Origin: Stutzerimonas stutzeri
GTDB taxonomy: Bacteria; Pseudomonadota; Gammaproteobacteria; Pseudomonadales; Pseudomonadaceae
Assembly: GCA_002339675.1 (NCBI GenBank)
Contig: DDKB01000008.1
Location: 434,001-498,000, forward strand
Direction: 5' to 3'
Length of the DNA: 64,000 nucleotides
Positions 35,956 to 44,016 of the stretch are shown here, piece after piece. Positions within the stretch are counted from its first letter, which is position 1, and each line of letters opens with the position of its first letter. The translations under genes were made by a program, and so were the position numbers. Under the pieces are notes generated by a model, which was not told the origin of the DNA, ran no database searches, and saw only the letters and a program-made list of their open reading frames with translations.

Positions 35956-38592
35956 TTGACTTCCTACGCATTCGTCGAAAACGCAACGGTGCTGCTGGCG
36001 CTGTGTTGGCTGCTCTCCTTTACCTCGCGACATTGGGGACAGCACCACCAGCGCCAGGCGCAATTCATCGCTGGCATCTGGTTTGGCGGTGCCTGCGTGG
36101 TCGGCATGGTGATGCCAATCGCCACCCAGTCCGGGATCATCTTCGACGCGCGCACTGTGGTTCTGAGCATGGCGGCGCTGTTCGGCGGCCCGCTGGTGGC
36201 CGGCATCGCCGCGGTGATCGCCGCGGGCTACCGCATCTGGCTCGGTGGCGCGGGAGTCTGGGTCGGGCTGATCAACGTCGCGCTGCCGGTGGTCCTGGGG
36301 TTGGCCTACCGGCATCTGCACCGCCGGGGCCATGTTGCGGTGAGCTTCTGCCAGCTGTTCCTGTTCGGCCTGTTGCTGCACGCTGGGGTGGTCGCCTCAC
36401 TGCTGTTGCTGCCGGCGCCCTTCGTCGCACCGACCCTGGGCCAGGTCGCGCTGCCGATGCTGCTGGTGCTGCCCACCGCGGTGATGCTGCTTGGGCTGCT
36501 GCTGGCCGACATGCTCAACCGCGCCCAGATCGAGCGGGCCATGCACCTCAGCGAGGCCCGTCTGCGTGCCATCACCCAGGCCATTCCAGACGTCCTGCTG
36601 GTGATCGACGAGGACGGTCGCTACCTCGAAGTCATCGCCAACGAGGCCGCCCTGGTACACGGCGCGGCTGCCAATCTGGTCGGCAAGACGCTCGAGGACG
36701 TGTTGCCCCGGGCGCAAGCCAACCGCTTTCACCAGCTGATCCGCAACACCTTGGCGAGCAGCACGCCCGGCCTGCTGGAGTATTCGGTCCAAACCGACGA
36801 CGGTTTGAAGGTCTTCGAGGTTCGCGCCCAGCGCCTGATGCTGGCGCAGCCGAATAAGCCGGCCGTGGTGTGCCTGAGCCGGGACATCAGCGAGCGCGCC
36901 AATGCCGAGCAGGAGCGCCGCATCGCCTCAATCGCCTTCGAATCCCAGCAAGGCATGATCATCACCAACGCCGAGAACCGCATCCTGCGCGTCAATCAGG
37001 CGTTTACCCAGATCAGCGGCTACAGCGCCGAGGAAGCCGTCGGCCAGGACACCCGTCTGCTTGCCTCGGGCCGGCATCCTGCCGACTTCTACCTGGCCAT
37101 GTGGCGCAGCATCCAGCAGACCGGCGCCTGGCAGGGTGAGATATGGAACCGCCGCAAGAGCGGCGAGGTGTACCCCGAGTGGCTGTCGATCAGCACGGTG
37201 CTCGACGCGCGCGGCGTCGTGTCGAACTACGTGGCCGCGTTCACCGACATCACCGAGCGCAAGGAAGCCGAAGAGCGCATTCATCACCTGGCCTTCTATG
37301 ACCCGCTGACCAACCTGCCCAACCGGCGCCTGCTGATCGACCGTCTGACCCAGGCGCTGGCCGCGACCGCGCGCAGTCAGCATTACGGTGCGCTGATGTT
37401 CATCGACCTCGACAACTTCAAGAACATCAACGACCTGCACGGACACCAGGCCGGTGACCAGTTGCTCTGCGTGGTCGCCGAACGACTCGGCCACGAGGTC
37501 CGCAGCGTCGACACCGTGGCGCGGCTGGGCGGCGACGAATTCGTGGTGATGCTCGAAGATCTGGATACCAAGGCCGAATACGCCGCGGCCCAGGCCGAGC
37601 ATGTCGGCGAGAAAATCCTGTCGGCCCTCAGTGAGCCCTACCAGCTGGGGCACCTGCTTCTGCACAGCAGTGCCAGCGTTGGCGTGGTGCTGGTCAACGC
37701 CTGCGATGGTGACGCCGAAGAGCTGATGAAACGCGCGGACATGTCGATGTACGAGGCCAAGCAGGCCGGCAAGAACGCCTTGCGCTTCTTCGACCCCTGC
37801 ATGCAGCAGGCGGTACAGGAGCGCCTGCGCCTGGAGGACGAGATCCGCCGCGGGCTGTCGACCGGCCAATTCGTCATCCACTTCCAGCCGCAGATCCAGC
37901 GTCAACGCGGGCTGGTGGGCGCCGAGGTACTGGTTCGCTGGCAGCACCCCGAGCGTGGCCTGCTCGCACCGGCGCACTTCATCGGCCCGGCCGAGCGGGC
38001 GGGGCTGGTCGAGGCGCTGGATTTCGTCGTGCTGACCCAGGCCTGCCGGCAGCTTGCCGCCTGGGCCAGCCAGCCGGCGCGGGCGCGGCTCACCCTGGCG
38101 GTCAACCTCAGCGCCAGCCTGCTCTACCAGGTCGACTTCGTCGAACGCCTGCTGGCATTGCTGGACAGCACCGGCGCCGACCCACGGCTGCTCAAGCTGG
38201 AGATCACCGAATCGCTGCTGCTCGACGACATGGAAGAGGCCGTGGTGCGGATGAAGACTCTGAAGCGGCACGGCATCCGCTTCTCCATCGACGACTTCGG
38301 CACCGGCTATTCCTCCATGGCCTACCTACAGCGCCTGCCGCTGGACCAGTTGAAGATCGACCAGTCCTTTGTCCGCCAGCTGGCCGATGACACCAGCAGC
38401 CAGACCATCATCCGCGCCACCTGCGCGCTCGCCGCCGGGTTCAACCTGGAAGTGATCGCCGAAGGCGTGGAAACCGAAGCCCAACGCGCGCTGCTGATCG
38501 CCAATGGCTGCGAGATGTTCCAGGGCTACCTGTTCAGCCGCCCTGTCCCGCTGGCCGAATTCGAAGCACTGGAGCTGGGCGCGGTGGCCTGA
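35956..38592 (+). CDS. Membrane GGDEF-EAL protein with 5TM and PAS domains
   Basis: An 878-residue protein: five to six N-terminal helices of the 5TM/LYT type (to about residue 190), two PAS domains, a GGDEF domain with GGDEF at 525-529 and an EAL domain with the variant motif EVLVRW in place of EALLRW and DDFGTGYSSM. It may make or degrade cyclic di-GMP; both catalytic motifs look mostly preserved, so direction is not clear. The start is a TTG at 35956. It follows the LOV gene after 212 bases, too far to assume one operon. Confidence 0.87.
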   Translation: MTSYAFVENATVLLALCWLLSFTSRHWGQHHQRQAQFIAGIWFGGACVVGMVMPIATQSGIIFDARTVVLSMAALFGGPLVAGIAAVIAAGYRIWLGGAGVWVGLINVALPVVLGLAYRHLHRRGHVAVSFCQLFLFGLLLHAGVVASLLLLPAPFVAPTLGQVALPMLLVLPTAVMLLGLLLADMLNRAQIERAMHLSEARLRAITQAIPDVLLVIDEDGRYLEVIANEAALVHGAAANLVGKTLEDVLPRAQANRFHQLIRNTLASSTPGLLEYSVQTDDGLKVFEVRAQRLMLAQPNKPAVVCLSRDISERANAEQERRIASIAFESQQGMIITNAENRILRVNQAFTQISGYSAEEAVGQDTRLLASGRHPADFYLAMWRSIQQTGAWQGEIWNRRKSGEVYPEWLSISTVLDARGVVSNYVAAFTDITERKEAEERIHHLAFYDPLTNLPNRRLLIDRLTQALAATARSQHYGALMFIDLDNFKNINDLHGHQAGDQLLCVVAERLGHEVRSVDTVARLGGDEFVVMLEDLDTKAEYAAAQAEHVGEKILSALSEPYQLGHLLLHSSASVGVVLVNACDGDAEELMKRADMSMYEAKQAGKNALRFFDPCMQQAVQERLRLEDEIRRGLSTGQFVIHFQPQIQRQRGLVGAEVLVRWQHPERGLLAPAHFIGPAERAGLVEALDFVVLTQACRQLAAWASQPARARLTLAVNLSASLLYQVDFVERLLALLDSTGADPRLLKLEITESLLLDDMEEAVVRMKTLKRHGIRFSIDDFGTGYSSMAYLQRLPLDQLKIDQSFVRQLADDTSSQTIIRATCALAAGFNLEVIAEGVETEAQRALLIANGCEMFQGYLFSRPVPLAEFEALELGAVA

Positions 38593-38596
38593 CCCA

Positions 38597-38617
38597 CGCG
38601 GCCCGCCAGGGGCCGCG
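38597..38617. terminator. Hairpin between convergent GGDEF-EAL and hemH genes
   Basis: CGCGGCCC and GGGCCGCG form an eight-pair GC stem with a five-base loop in the 42-base space between two convergent genes. There is no T run, so it is at best a weak or Rho-assisted terminator. Confidence 0.4.
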
Positions 38618-38634
38618 CGGCAAGCGTCGGCCTG

Positions 38635-39660
38635 CTACAAGGCCAGCGGCGCGCGGCGGCAGAGGGTGACCAACGCTTGCACCCAGTGGTCGTGGGTGTT
38701 GACGCAGGGGACCAGTTGCAGCTCGGTACCGCCCGCTTCAATGAACTGTTCGCGGCCCCGGTCGCGGATTTCCTCCAGCGTCTCGATGCAATCGGAAACA
38801 AAGGCCGGGCACATCACCAGCAACTTCTTCACGCCCTGCGCCGCCAGCGCCTCGAGGTGCGCCTCGGTGTAGGGCTCGATCCACTTGGCGCGCCCGAGGC
38901 GCGACTGAAACGACAGCGACCATTGATCGGCACGCAACCCGGCGCGCTCGGCAAAGGCTTCGGCGCCCTGGATGCACTGCGCGCGGTAGCAACTGGCAAG
39001 CACCTCGCCCTCGGCCCGCTGGCAGCAGTTCTCGGCCTTCAGGCAATGCGCGCCGGTCGGGTCGGTCTTGTGCAGGTGCCGCTCCGGCAGCCCGTGAAAG
39101 CTCAGCAGCAGGTGATCGAAGGGCTGCTCCAGATATGGCCGGGCGCTTTCGACCAGGGCATCGAGGTACTCGGGCTGGTCGAAGAACGGCTGCAGGATCG
39201 CCAGCTGGGTATCGAGGCCATGCTCGCGGATCACCCGGCGCGCCTCTTCGATGACCGTGGTGGTGGTGCTGTCGGCGAACTGCGGATAGAGCGGCGCCAG
39301 GGTGACTTGGCGCACGCCCTGGGCCGCGAAGTCCAGCAGTGCACGCTCGATGGTCGGCTCGCCGTAGCGCATCGCCAGCTTGACCGGTCCTTCCGTCCAC
39401 AAGGGTCGCACGGCCTCGGTCAGGCGCTGGCTGAGCACCACCAGCGGCGAGCCTTCCGGCCACCAGATCGAGGCATACGCATGCGCCGACTGGGCCGGAC
39501 GCTTGACCAGGATCAGCGACACCAACAGCCGCCGCAGCGGCCACGGCAGGTCGACCACGTAGGGATCCATCAGGAACTGGTTGAGATAGCGCCGCACATC
39601 GGCCACATCCGTGGAGGCCGGCGAACCCAGATTGACCAACAACAACCCCTGCTCTGACAT
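38635..39660 (-). CDS. hemH: Ferrochelatase
   Basis: A 341-residue HemH with VNLGSPAS at the N terminus, the active-site His in LLSFHGLPERH and the conserved LQPFFDQPEY and PAFVSDCIETLEEI. It inserts Fe2+ into protoporphyrin IX, the last step in haem synthesis. The ATG at 39660 begins the family core. It sits inside the light-response island, and lowering of photosensitising protoporphyrin by ferrochelatase is a plausible reason, though it may be the sole housekeeping copy. It is 73 bases downstream of the TIGR01777 gene and on the same strand. Confidence 0.94.
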   Translation of the reverse strand: MSEQGLLLVNLGSPASTDVADVRRYLNQFLMDPYVVDLPWPLRRLLVSLILVKRPAQSAHAYASIWWPEGSPLVVLSQRLTEAVRPLWTEGPVKLAMRYGEPTIERALLDFAAQGVRQVTLAPLYPQFADSTTTTVIEEARRVIREHGLDTQLAILQPFFDQPEYLDALVESARPYLEQPFDHLLLSFHGLPERHLHKTDPTGAHCLKAENCCQRAEGEVLASCYRAQCIQGAEAFAERAGLRADQWSLSFQSRLGRAKWIEPYTEAHLEALAAQGVKKLLVMCPAFVSDCIETLEEIRDRGREQFIEAGGTELQLVPCVNTHDHWVQALVTLCRRAPLAL

Positions 39661-39733
39661 GCACATTCCTGACTACTGATTTGGGAGGATCGCACCGCAG
39701 CCGATGGCTGCGGCGCGCCATTTTCACACAGCC

Positions 39734-40633
39734 CTACGCCTTGCGCAGGTCTGCCAATGCCGCATCGAGCGAGGCGAAGCGGAAGCGGTAACCGGCCGCC
39801 TCCAGCCGTGCCGGTACCGCCTTCTGACCACCGAGAATCAACCCGGCCAGCTCGCCGAGCCCGAGCTTCAACAGTGCAGCCGGAACCGGCAGCAGCGCCG
39901 GTCGGCCGAGGCTCGCCGCGAAGGCGCTGGCGAACTCGGCGTTGCGCACCGGCGCCGGTGCGCAGGCATTGTAGGGGCCGCGAGCGGCCGGTTGCTGCAG
40001 AAGAAAATCTATCAGCCCGATCTGGTCATCCAGATGAATCCAGGGCATCCACTGGCGCCCATCACCCTGCCGGCCGCCCAGCCCCAGCGAGAACAGCGGT
40101 CGCAGACGCTGCAGGAAGCCTCCCTGTGGTGCCAGCACCAGGCCGGTGCGCACCAGCACCACGCGGATGCCCAGGGCCTCGGCGCGCAGCGCGCTTTCTT
40201 CCCAGGCAATGCACAACTGGCTGGCGAAATCATTGCTCAGCGGTTGGTCGGCCTCGGTCAGCTGGCGCTCGCCGCCATCGCCGTACCAGCCGACGGCCGA
40301 GCCGGAAATCAGCACGGCGGGCCGTTGCGCCCGCCCGGCCAGCCACTCCACCAGCCGTTCGGTCAGGCCGATGCGGCTGTTCCATAGCAGGCGGCGGCGC
40401 GACTGGGTCCAGGGCCGGTCGGCAATCGGCGCCCCGGCGAGGTTGATGACCGCGTCGAAAGGCACGGTGTCGACCTCCTGGAGCTCGCCGATCCCCAGTA
40501 CGCCATCACCGCAGAGGCTGGCCACCCGCTCGGGCGAGCGGCTCCAGACCCAGAGATGATGGCCCTGTTCGAGCCAGTGCCGGCAGAGCGCCCGGCCGAT
40601 CAGGCCGGTCCCTCCGGTAAGCAGTATGTTCAT
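39734..40633 (-). CDS. TIGR01777-family NAD(P)-binding oxidoreductase (YfcH-like)
   Basis: A 299-residue SDR-like epimerase-family protein with the nucleotide motif TGGTGLIG at the N terminus, SGSAVGWYG, and a C-terminal DUF1731 region (LGELAGLILGGQKAVPARLE). The role of this family is unknown in bacteria. The ATG at 40633 has GGAGG about six bases upstream. It is divergent from the renalase-like gene, and the LitR-type element between them could control both. Confidence 0.86.
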   Translation of the reverse strand: MNILLTGGTGLIGRALCRHWLEQGHHLWVWSRSPERVASLCGDGVLGIGELQEVDTVPFDAVINLAGAPIADRPWTQSRRRLLWNSRIGLTERLVEWLAGRAQRPAVLISGSAVGWYGDGGERQLTEADQPLSNDFASQLCIAWEESALRAEALGIRVVLVRTGLVLAPQGGFLQRLRPLFSLGLGGRQGDGRQWMPWIHLDDQIGLIDFLLQQPAARGPYNACAPAPVRNAEFASAFAASLGRPALLPVPAALLKLGLGELAGLILGGQKAVPARLEAAGYRFRFASLDAALADLRKA

Positions 40634-40707
40634 GATGACCTCCTCGCACGCGGCGATTCGAGCGCCGTGCCGACGGTTGGCCGGTCGCCCGAACTCGATA
40701 GTACACC

Positions 40708-40731
40708 TATACAGTTTTGTAGTCTTGTATA
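40708..40731. promoter_or_regulatory. Candidate LitR-type operator between TIGR01777 and renalase-like genes
   Basis: TATACA, 12 bases, TGTATA: a perfect inverted repeat with the same 12-base spacing as the elements at 31854 and 42064. Further AGTACA and TTTACA lie at 40700 and 40739. It sits in the divergent 154-base spacer. Confidence 0.65.
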
Positions 40732-40787
40732 AGTTAGCTTTACACAGGTAGCCTAGCGCCCTCACTCAGACGGAGGTGTCCATCAAC

Positions 40788-41765
40788 ATGCGTCTCATCA
40801 CGATCATCGGCACCGGCATCGCCGGGTTGTCCGCGGCCACGGCGCTCCAGGCAGCCGGTCGTGCGGTCCAGTTGTTCGACAAGAGCCGCGGCAGCGGCGG
40901 ACGTATGGCCAGCAAACGCGGCGAATGGGGCACCCTCGACCTGGGTACGCCCTGCTTTGCCGCCAGCGAGCCGGACTTCATCGCGGCGCTGGACCGCTGC
41001 CAGGCACGGGGCGAGGCCGCGACCTGGCAACCGCACCTGTACAACTATCCGGACGGCCCGCGCGCAGCGCCTGATCGACCGGCCGGCTGCTGGGTCGGCG
41101 CGCCCCGCATGAGCGCGCTGACCCGCGGCCTACTGGGCGACATGCCGGTCACCTTTGGCTGCCGTATCAGCGCACTGGGCCGACGCGCCGGCAGCTGGTA
41201 CCTCACCGAGGCCGGGGGCGCCGAGTACGGGCCGTTCGCCCAAGTCATCCTTGCCGTTCCGGCGCCACAGGCCGTGCCGCTGCTGGCCGCCGCGCCCGAA
41301 CTGGCGAGCCTGGCCGCCAGCGTCACGATGGCGTCAGCCTGGGTCGTCGCGGCCGCCTTCGACAGCCCTGTGGAGACCTCCGTCGACGTCTACACCAGCC
41401 CGCAGGGGCCACTCGCCCGCGCGGTGCGCAACAGCAGCAAGCCGGGGCGCGACCGGGCACCCGATACCTGGGTGCTGCACGCGGACGCCGGTTGGAGCGC
41501 CCGGCACCTCGAGCAGCCGCCCGAAACGGTCATCGCACATTTGCTCGTGGCCTTCGCCGAGCTGCTCGAGTGCTCCTTGCCAGCACCGTTCGCCTGCCAT
41601 GCCCACCGCTGGCGGTACGCGCAGCCCGAGCAGCCGTTCAACTGGGGGGTACTGAGCGCAGCGTGCGGGTTGCATGCGTGCGGCGACTGGTATCTGGACG
41701 GCACCGTGCAAGCCGCCTGGCTGAGTGGGCGGGCTGCTGCACGGCAGGCGCTGGCGCGCGTATGA
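40788..41765 (+). CDS. Renalase-like FAD-dependent oxidase
   Basis: A 325-residue flavoprotein with GTGIAGLSAATALQAAG, then FDKSRGSGGRMASKR, and the C-terminal FAD-contact segment HACGDWYLDGTVQAAW. It matches the bacterial renalase family, which oxidises abnormal dihydro-isomers of NAD(P)H and releases peroxide. The ATG at 40788 is preferred because GGAGG is 11 bases upstream; the in-frame GTG at 40776 overlaps that ribosome-binding site. A renalase function would protect dehydrogenases from damaged nicotinamide cofactors. The next gene overlaps its stop by four bases. Confidence 0.87.
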   Translation: MRLITIIGTGIAGLSAATALQAAGRAVQLFDKSRGSGGRMASKRGEWGTLDLGTPCFAASEPDFIAALDRCQARGEAATWQPHLYNYPDGPRAAPDRPAGCWVGAPRMSALTRGLLGDMPVTFGCRISALGRRAGSWYLTEAGGAEYGPFAQVILAVPAPQAVPLLAAAPELASLAASVTMASAWVVAAAFDSPVETSVDVYTSPQGPLARAVRNSSKPGRDRAPDTWVLHADAGWSARHLEQPPETVIAHLLVAFAELLECSLPAPFACHAHRWRYAQPEQPFNWGVLSAACGLHACGDWYLDGTVQAAWLSGRAAARQALARV

Positions 41766-41977
41766 ACCGCTTCAATCCACAGAAGTTACTGTTGTCGAAG
41801 TGGACCGCGACACGGCCGCAGCACAAGGAAAAGCACTTCATCGTCGTCGACCTCGAACGTGACGAAGAAGGCGTGTTGCTCAGGGTCGAGATTCAGGCCG
41901 TCCACAGCCGTCGCAGCGAGTGGCTGGACTGGCGGCTTTTGCGTGACGAGACGCACTGGCGTCAGGGCTGGCTCTGA
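41762..41977 (+). CDS. TIGR02450-family Trp-rich small protein
   Basis: A 71-residue protein, MNRFNPQKLLLSKWTATRP at the start, with the Trp-rich pattern SEWLDWRLL and HWRQGW. It belongs to a family of short Trp-rich proteins of unknown function that often lie beside photolyase or cryptochrome genes. It overlaps the renalase-like gene by four bases. A TTGTACAA is found at 41982, just after the stop. Confidence 0.82.
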   Translation: MNRFNPQKLLLSKWTATRPQHKEKHFIVVDLERDEEGVLLRVEIQAVHSRRSEWLDWRLLRDETHWRQGWL

Positions 41978-42025
41978 CAAGTTGTACAAAAATCGGAAGA
42001 TCGGCTTTTTCTTATACATAACGTA

Positions 42026-42053
42026 TTGACTCGTACAATTAACCACCTATGAT
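42026..42053 (+). promoter_or_regulatory. Sigma-70 type promoter of the photolyase operon
   Basis: TTGACT and TATGAT are separated by 16 bases, close to the consensus -35 and -10 boxes. A CGTACA lies inside the spacer at 42032-42037 and the TGTACA pair follows at the expected start of transcription. Confidence 0.7.
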
Positions 42054-42063
42054 GGCCTCATGC

Positions 42064-42087
42064 TGTACAGGGAACCGTATCTGTACA
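42064..42087 (+). promoter_or_regulatory. Candidate LitR-type operator of the photolyase operon
   Basis: TGTACA at 42064-42069, 12 bases, TGTACA at 42082-42087. This is an exact TRTACA-N12-TRTACA element, which is the arrangement I recall for LitR-type regulators. It covers the expected +1 region of the promoter and lies 23 bases before the start codon, a good place for a repressor. Confidence 0.75.
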
Positions 42088-42109
42088 AGAAAGTAGCGAG
42101 GTCGAACCC

Positions 42110-43072
42110 ATGCCCCATTCAGCTCGCCCCCCCATCAAGGTCGGTATCAGTGCCTGCCTGCTGGGCAGCCCCGTGCGCTTCAACGGAGGCCACAAGGAGT
42201 CCCGGCTGTGCAGCGAAACGCTGGCCAGCCACTTCGAATTCGTCCCGGTCTGCCCCGAGGTCGCCATCGGCCTGGGCACGCCACGTGAGCCGATCCGCCT
42301 GGTCGGTGAGCCGGACAGTCCGCGCGCGGTCGGCAGCGTACATGCCGAACGCGACGTCACCGACGCGCTGATCGCCTATGGCAACCAGGTCGCTGCCGAA
42401 CTGCAGGACCTCAGCGGCTTCATCCTGATGCAGAAGTCGCCCTCCTGCGGCATGGAGCGGGTAAAGGTCTACCAGGCCAACGGTCATCCGGTGGACGGCG
42501 GCGGCTCGGGCCTGTTCGCCCGCGCCCTGATGCAGGCCCGCCCGGACCTGCCGATCGAGGAAGACGGCCGCCTCAACGATCCGGTGCTGCGCGAGAACTT
42601 CCTGACCCGGGTGTTCGCCCACGCCGAATGGCAGCGCCTGGTGGCGGCCGGCCTGACCGCCCGGGCACTGGTGGAATTCCACTCGCGCTACAAGTACCAG
42701 CTGATGGCCACCGATCCGCTGCAGTACAAGGCGCTCGGCCGCCTGGTCGCCACGGTCGGCAAGCAGCCACTGGAAACCTTCGCCCCGGCCTATTTCAGCC
42801 AGCTGATGCGCGCCCTGAAGAAGACCGCCTCGCGCGGTACGCACAGCAACGTGCTGCAGCACCTGAGCGGCTACCTGAAGCACGACATCGGCCAGGACGA
42901 CAAGCAGGAGCTGCAGCGCCTGATCAGCCAGTACCGCCAGGGGATCATCCCGCTGGTGGTGCCCATGACCCTGCTCAAGCACCACTTCCGCCGCCATCCC
43001 GACCGCTACATCGCCACCCAGGCCTACCTGCAACCGCACCCTGAAGACCTCAGCCTGCGCAACGGCATCTGA
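42110..43072 (+). CDS. DUF523/DUF1722 two-domain protein (YbgA-like)
   Basis: A 320-residue fusion. The N-terminal DUF523 (VGISACLLGSPVRFNGGHK and LMQKSPSCGMERVKVY, shown shortened: VGISACLLGSPVRFNG and KSPSCGM) carries Cys pairs that could bind metal. The C-terminal DUF1722 (FHSRYKYQLMATDPLQYKAL) is the YbgA domain next to photolyase in E. coli. Function is unknown; the fixed neighbourhood with phr suggests a role in UV or light response. It is the first gene of an eight-gene unit, and merR follows after two bases. Confidence 0.86.
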   Translation: MPHSARPPIKVGISACLLGSPVRFNGGHKESRLCSETLASHFEFVPVCPEVAIGLGTPREPIRLVGEPDSPRAVGSVHAERDVTDALIAYGNQVAAELQDLSGFILMQKSPSCGMERVKVYQANGHPVDGGGSGLFARALMQARPDLPIEEDGRLNDPVLRENFLTRVFAHAEWQRLVAAGLTARALVEFHSRYKYQLMATDPLQYKALGRLVATVGKQPLETFAPAYFSQLMRALKKTASRGTHSNVLQHLSGYLKHDIGQDDKQELQRLISQYRQGIIPLVVPMTLLKHHFRRHPDRYIATQAYLQPHPEDLSLRNGI

Positions 43073-43074
43073 CC

Positions 43075-44016
43075 ATGACCCGACTTTCCGACGATGACAC
43101 CCAGCACGGCCTGGGCGACGACTGGTTCCCCATCCGCGAGGTCGCCCGCCTCACTGGCGTCAACCCGGTGACCCTGCGCGCCTGGGAGCGGCGCTATGGC
43201 CTGATCGTGCCGCGGCGCACCGCCAAGGGCCATCGCCTGTACGACGACAGCCATGTCCAGCGCATCCACAAGATCCTCAGCTGGCTCAACCGCGGCGTCG
43301 CCGTCGGCCAGGTCAGGCAGCTGCTCGATGCGCGCCAGACGCTGAACCTTGCCGAACACAACCAGTGGGGCGGGCTGCACGAACAGATGCTGCAGGCTGT
43401 CACCCACCTCGCCGAGCGGGCCCTGGACGACAGCTTCAACCGAGCGCTCTCGCTGTACCCGCCGCGCACCCTGTGCAAGCACCTGCTGCTGCCGCTGCTG
43501 ACCAGTCTGGAGCAGCGCTGGGCCCACCAGCTCGGTGCGGACCTGGAGCGCGGACTGTTCGACTCCTGGCTGCGCACCAAGCTCGGCACCCGGGTCTATC
43601 ACAGCAACCGCCAGCATGGCGGTGCACCCCTGCTCCTGGTCAACCTCTGCGACCAGCGTTTCGAGCCCGGTCTCTGGCTCTGCGCCTGGCTGGCCTCCAG
43701 CGCCGGCTGCCCGGTGGACGTCATCGAATGGTCGGTGCCGCTGGCCGACCTGCCCCTGGCGCTCGAACGGATCCAGCCGCGCGGCGTACTGCTGTACGCC
43801 AGCCAGTCGCTCGACAGCGGCTACCTCAAGCGTCAGCTGCCGCGTATCGCCGATCCGCAGGCCATGCCGCTGCTGCTGGCCGGCCCCGCCGCCAGCATTC
43901 ACCAGGCCGAACTGCGCGATGTCCAGGGGCTGACCCTGGCAATCGATCCGCTGGCGGCCCTGGAAGCCCTGCAGCAGAGCCCGTTGCTCGACAGCCCCAA
44001 GGGGTATCTGGAATGA
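43075..44016 (+). CDS. Second MerR/LitR-like regulator, class II
   Basis: A 313-residue protein. Its DNA-binding domain (FPIREVARLTGVNPVTLRAW, then ERRYGLIVPRRTAKGHRLY) is nearly identical to that of the regulator at 30253. In the C-terminal part the place of the B12 ligand reads NLCDQRFEPGLWL, with Arg where CarH has His. It overlaps the photolyase gene by four bases, so production of the regulator is tied to that of its likely target. Together with the other MerR protein it resembles the PplR1/PplR2 pair of P. putida. Confidence 0.88.
   Translation: MTRLSDDDTQHGLGDDWFPIREVARLTGVNPVTLRAWERRYGLIVPRRTAKGHRLYDDSHVQRIHKILSWLNRGVAVGQVRQLLDARQTLNLAEHNQWGGLHEQMLQAVTHLAERALDDSFNRALSLYPPRTLCKHLLLPLLTSLEQRWAHQLGADLERGLFDSWLRTKLGTRVYHSNRQHGGAPLLLVNLCDQRFEPGLWLCAWLASSAGCPVDVIEWSVPLADLPLALERIQPRGVLLYASQSLDSGYLKRQLPRIADPQAMPLLLAGPAASIHQAELRDVQGLTLAIDPLAALEALQQSPLLDSPKGYLE

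Noticed and set aside
42064..42087. LexA (SOS) box in front of the photolyase operon
   Set aside because: The half-sites are TGTACA with a 12-base spacer, not CTG-N10-CAG; it fits the LitR-type pattern shared with two other promoters.
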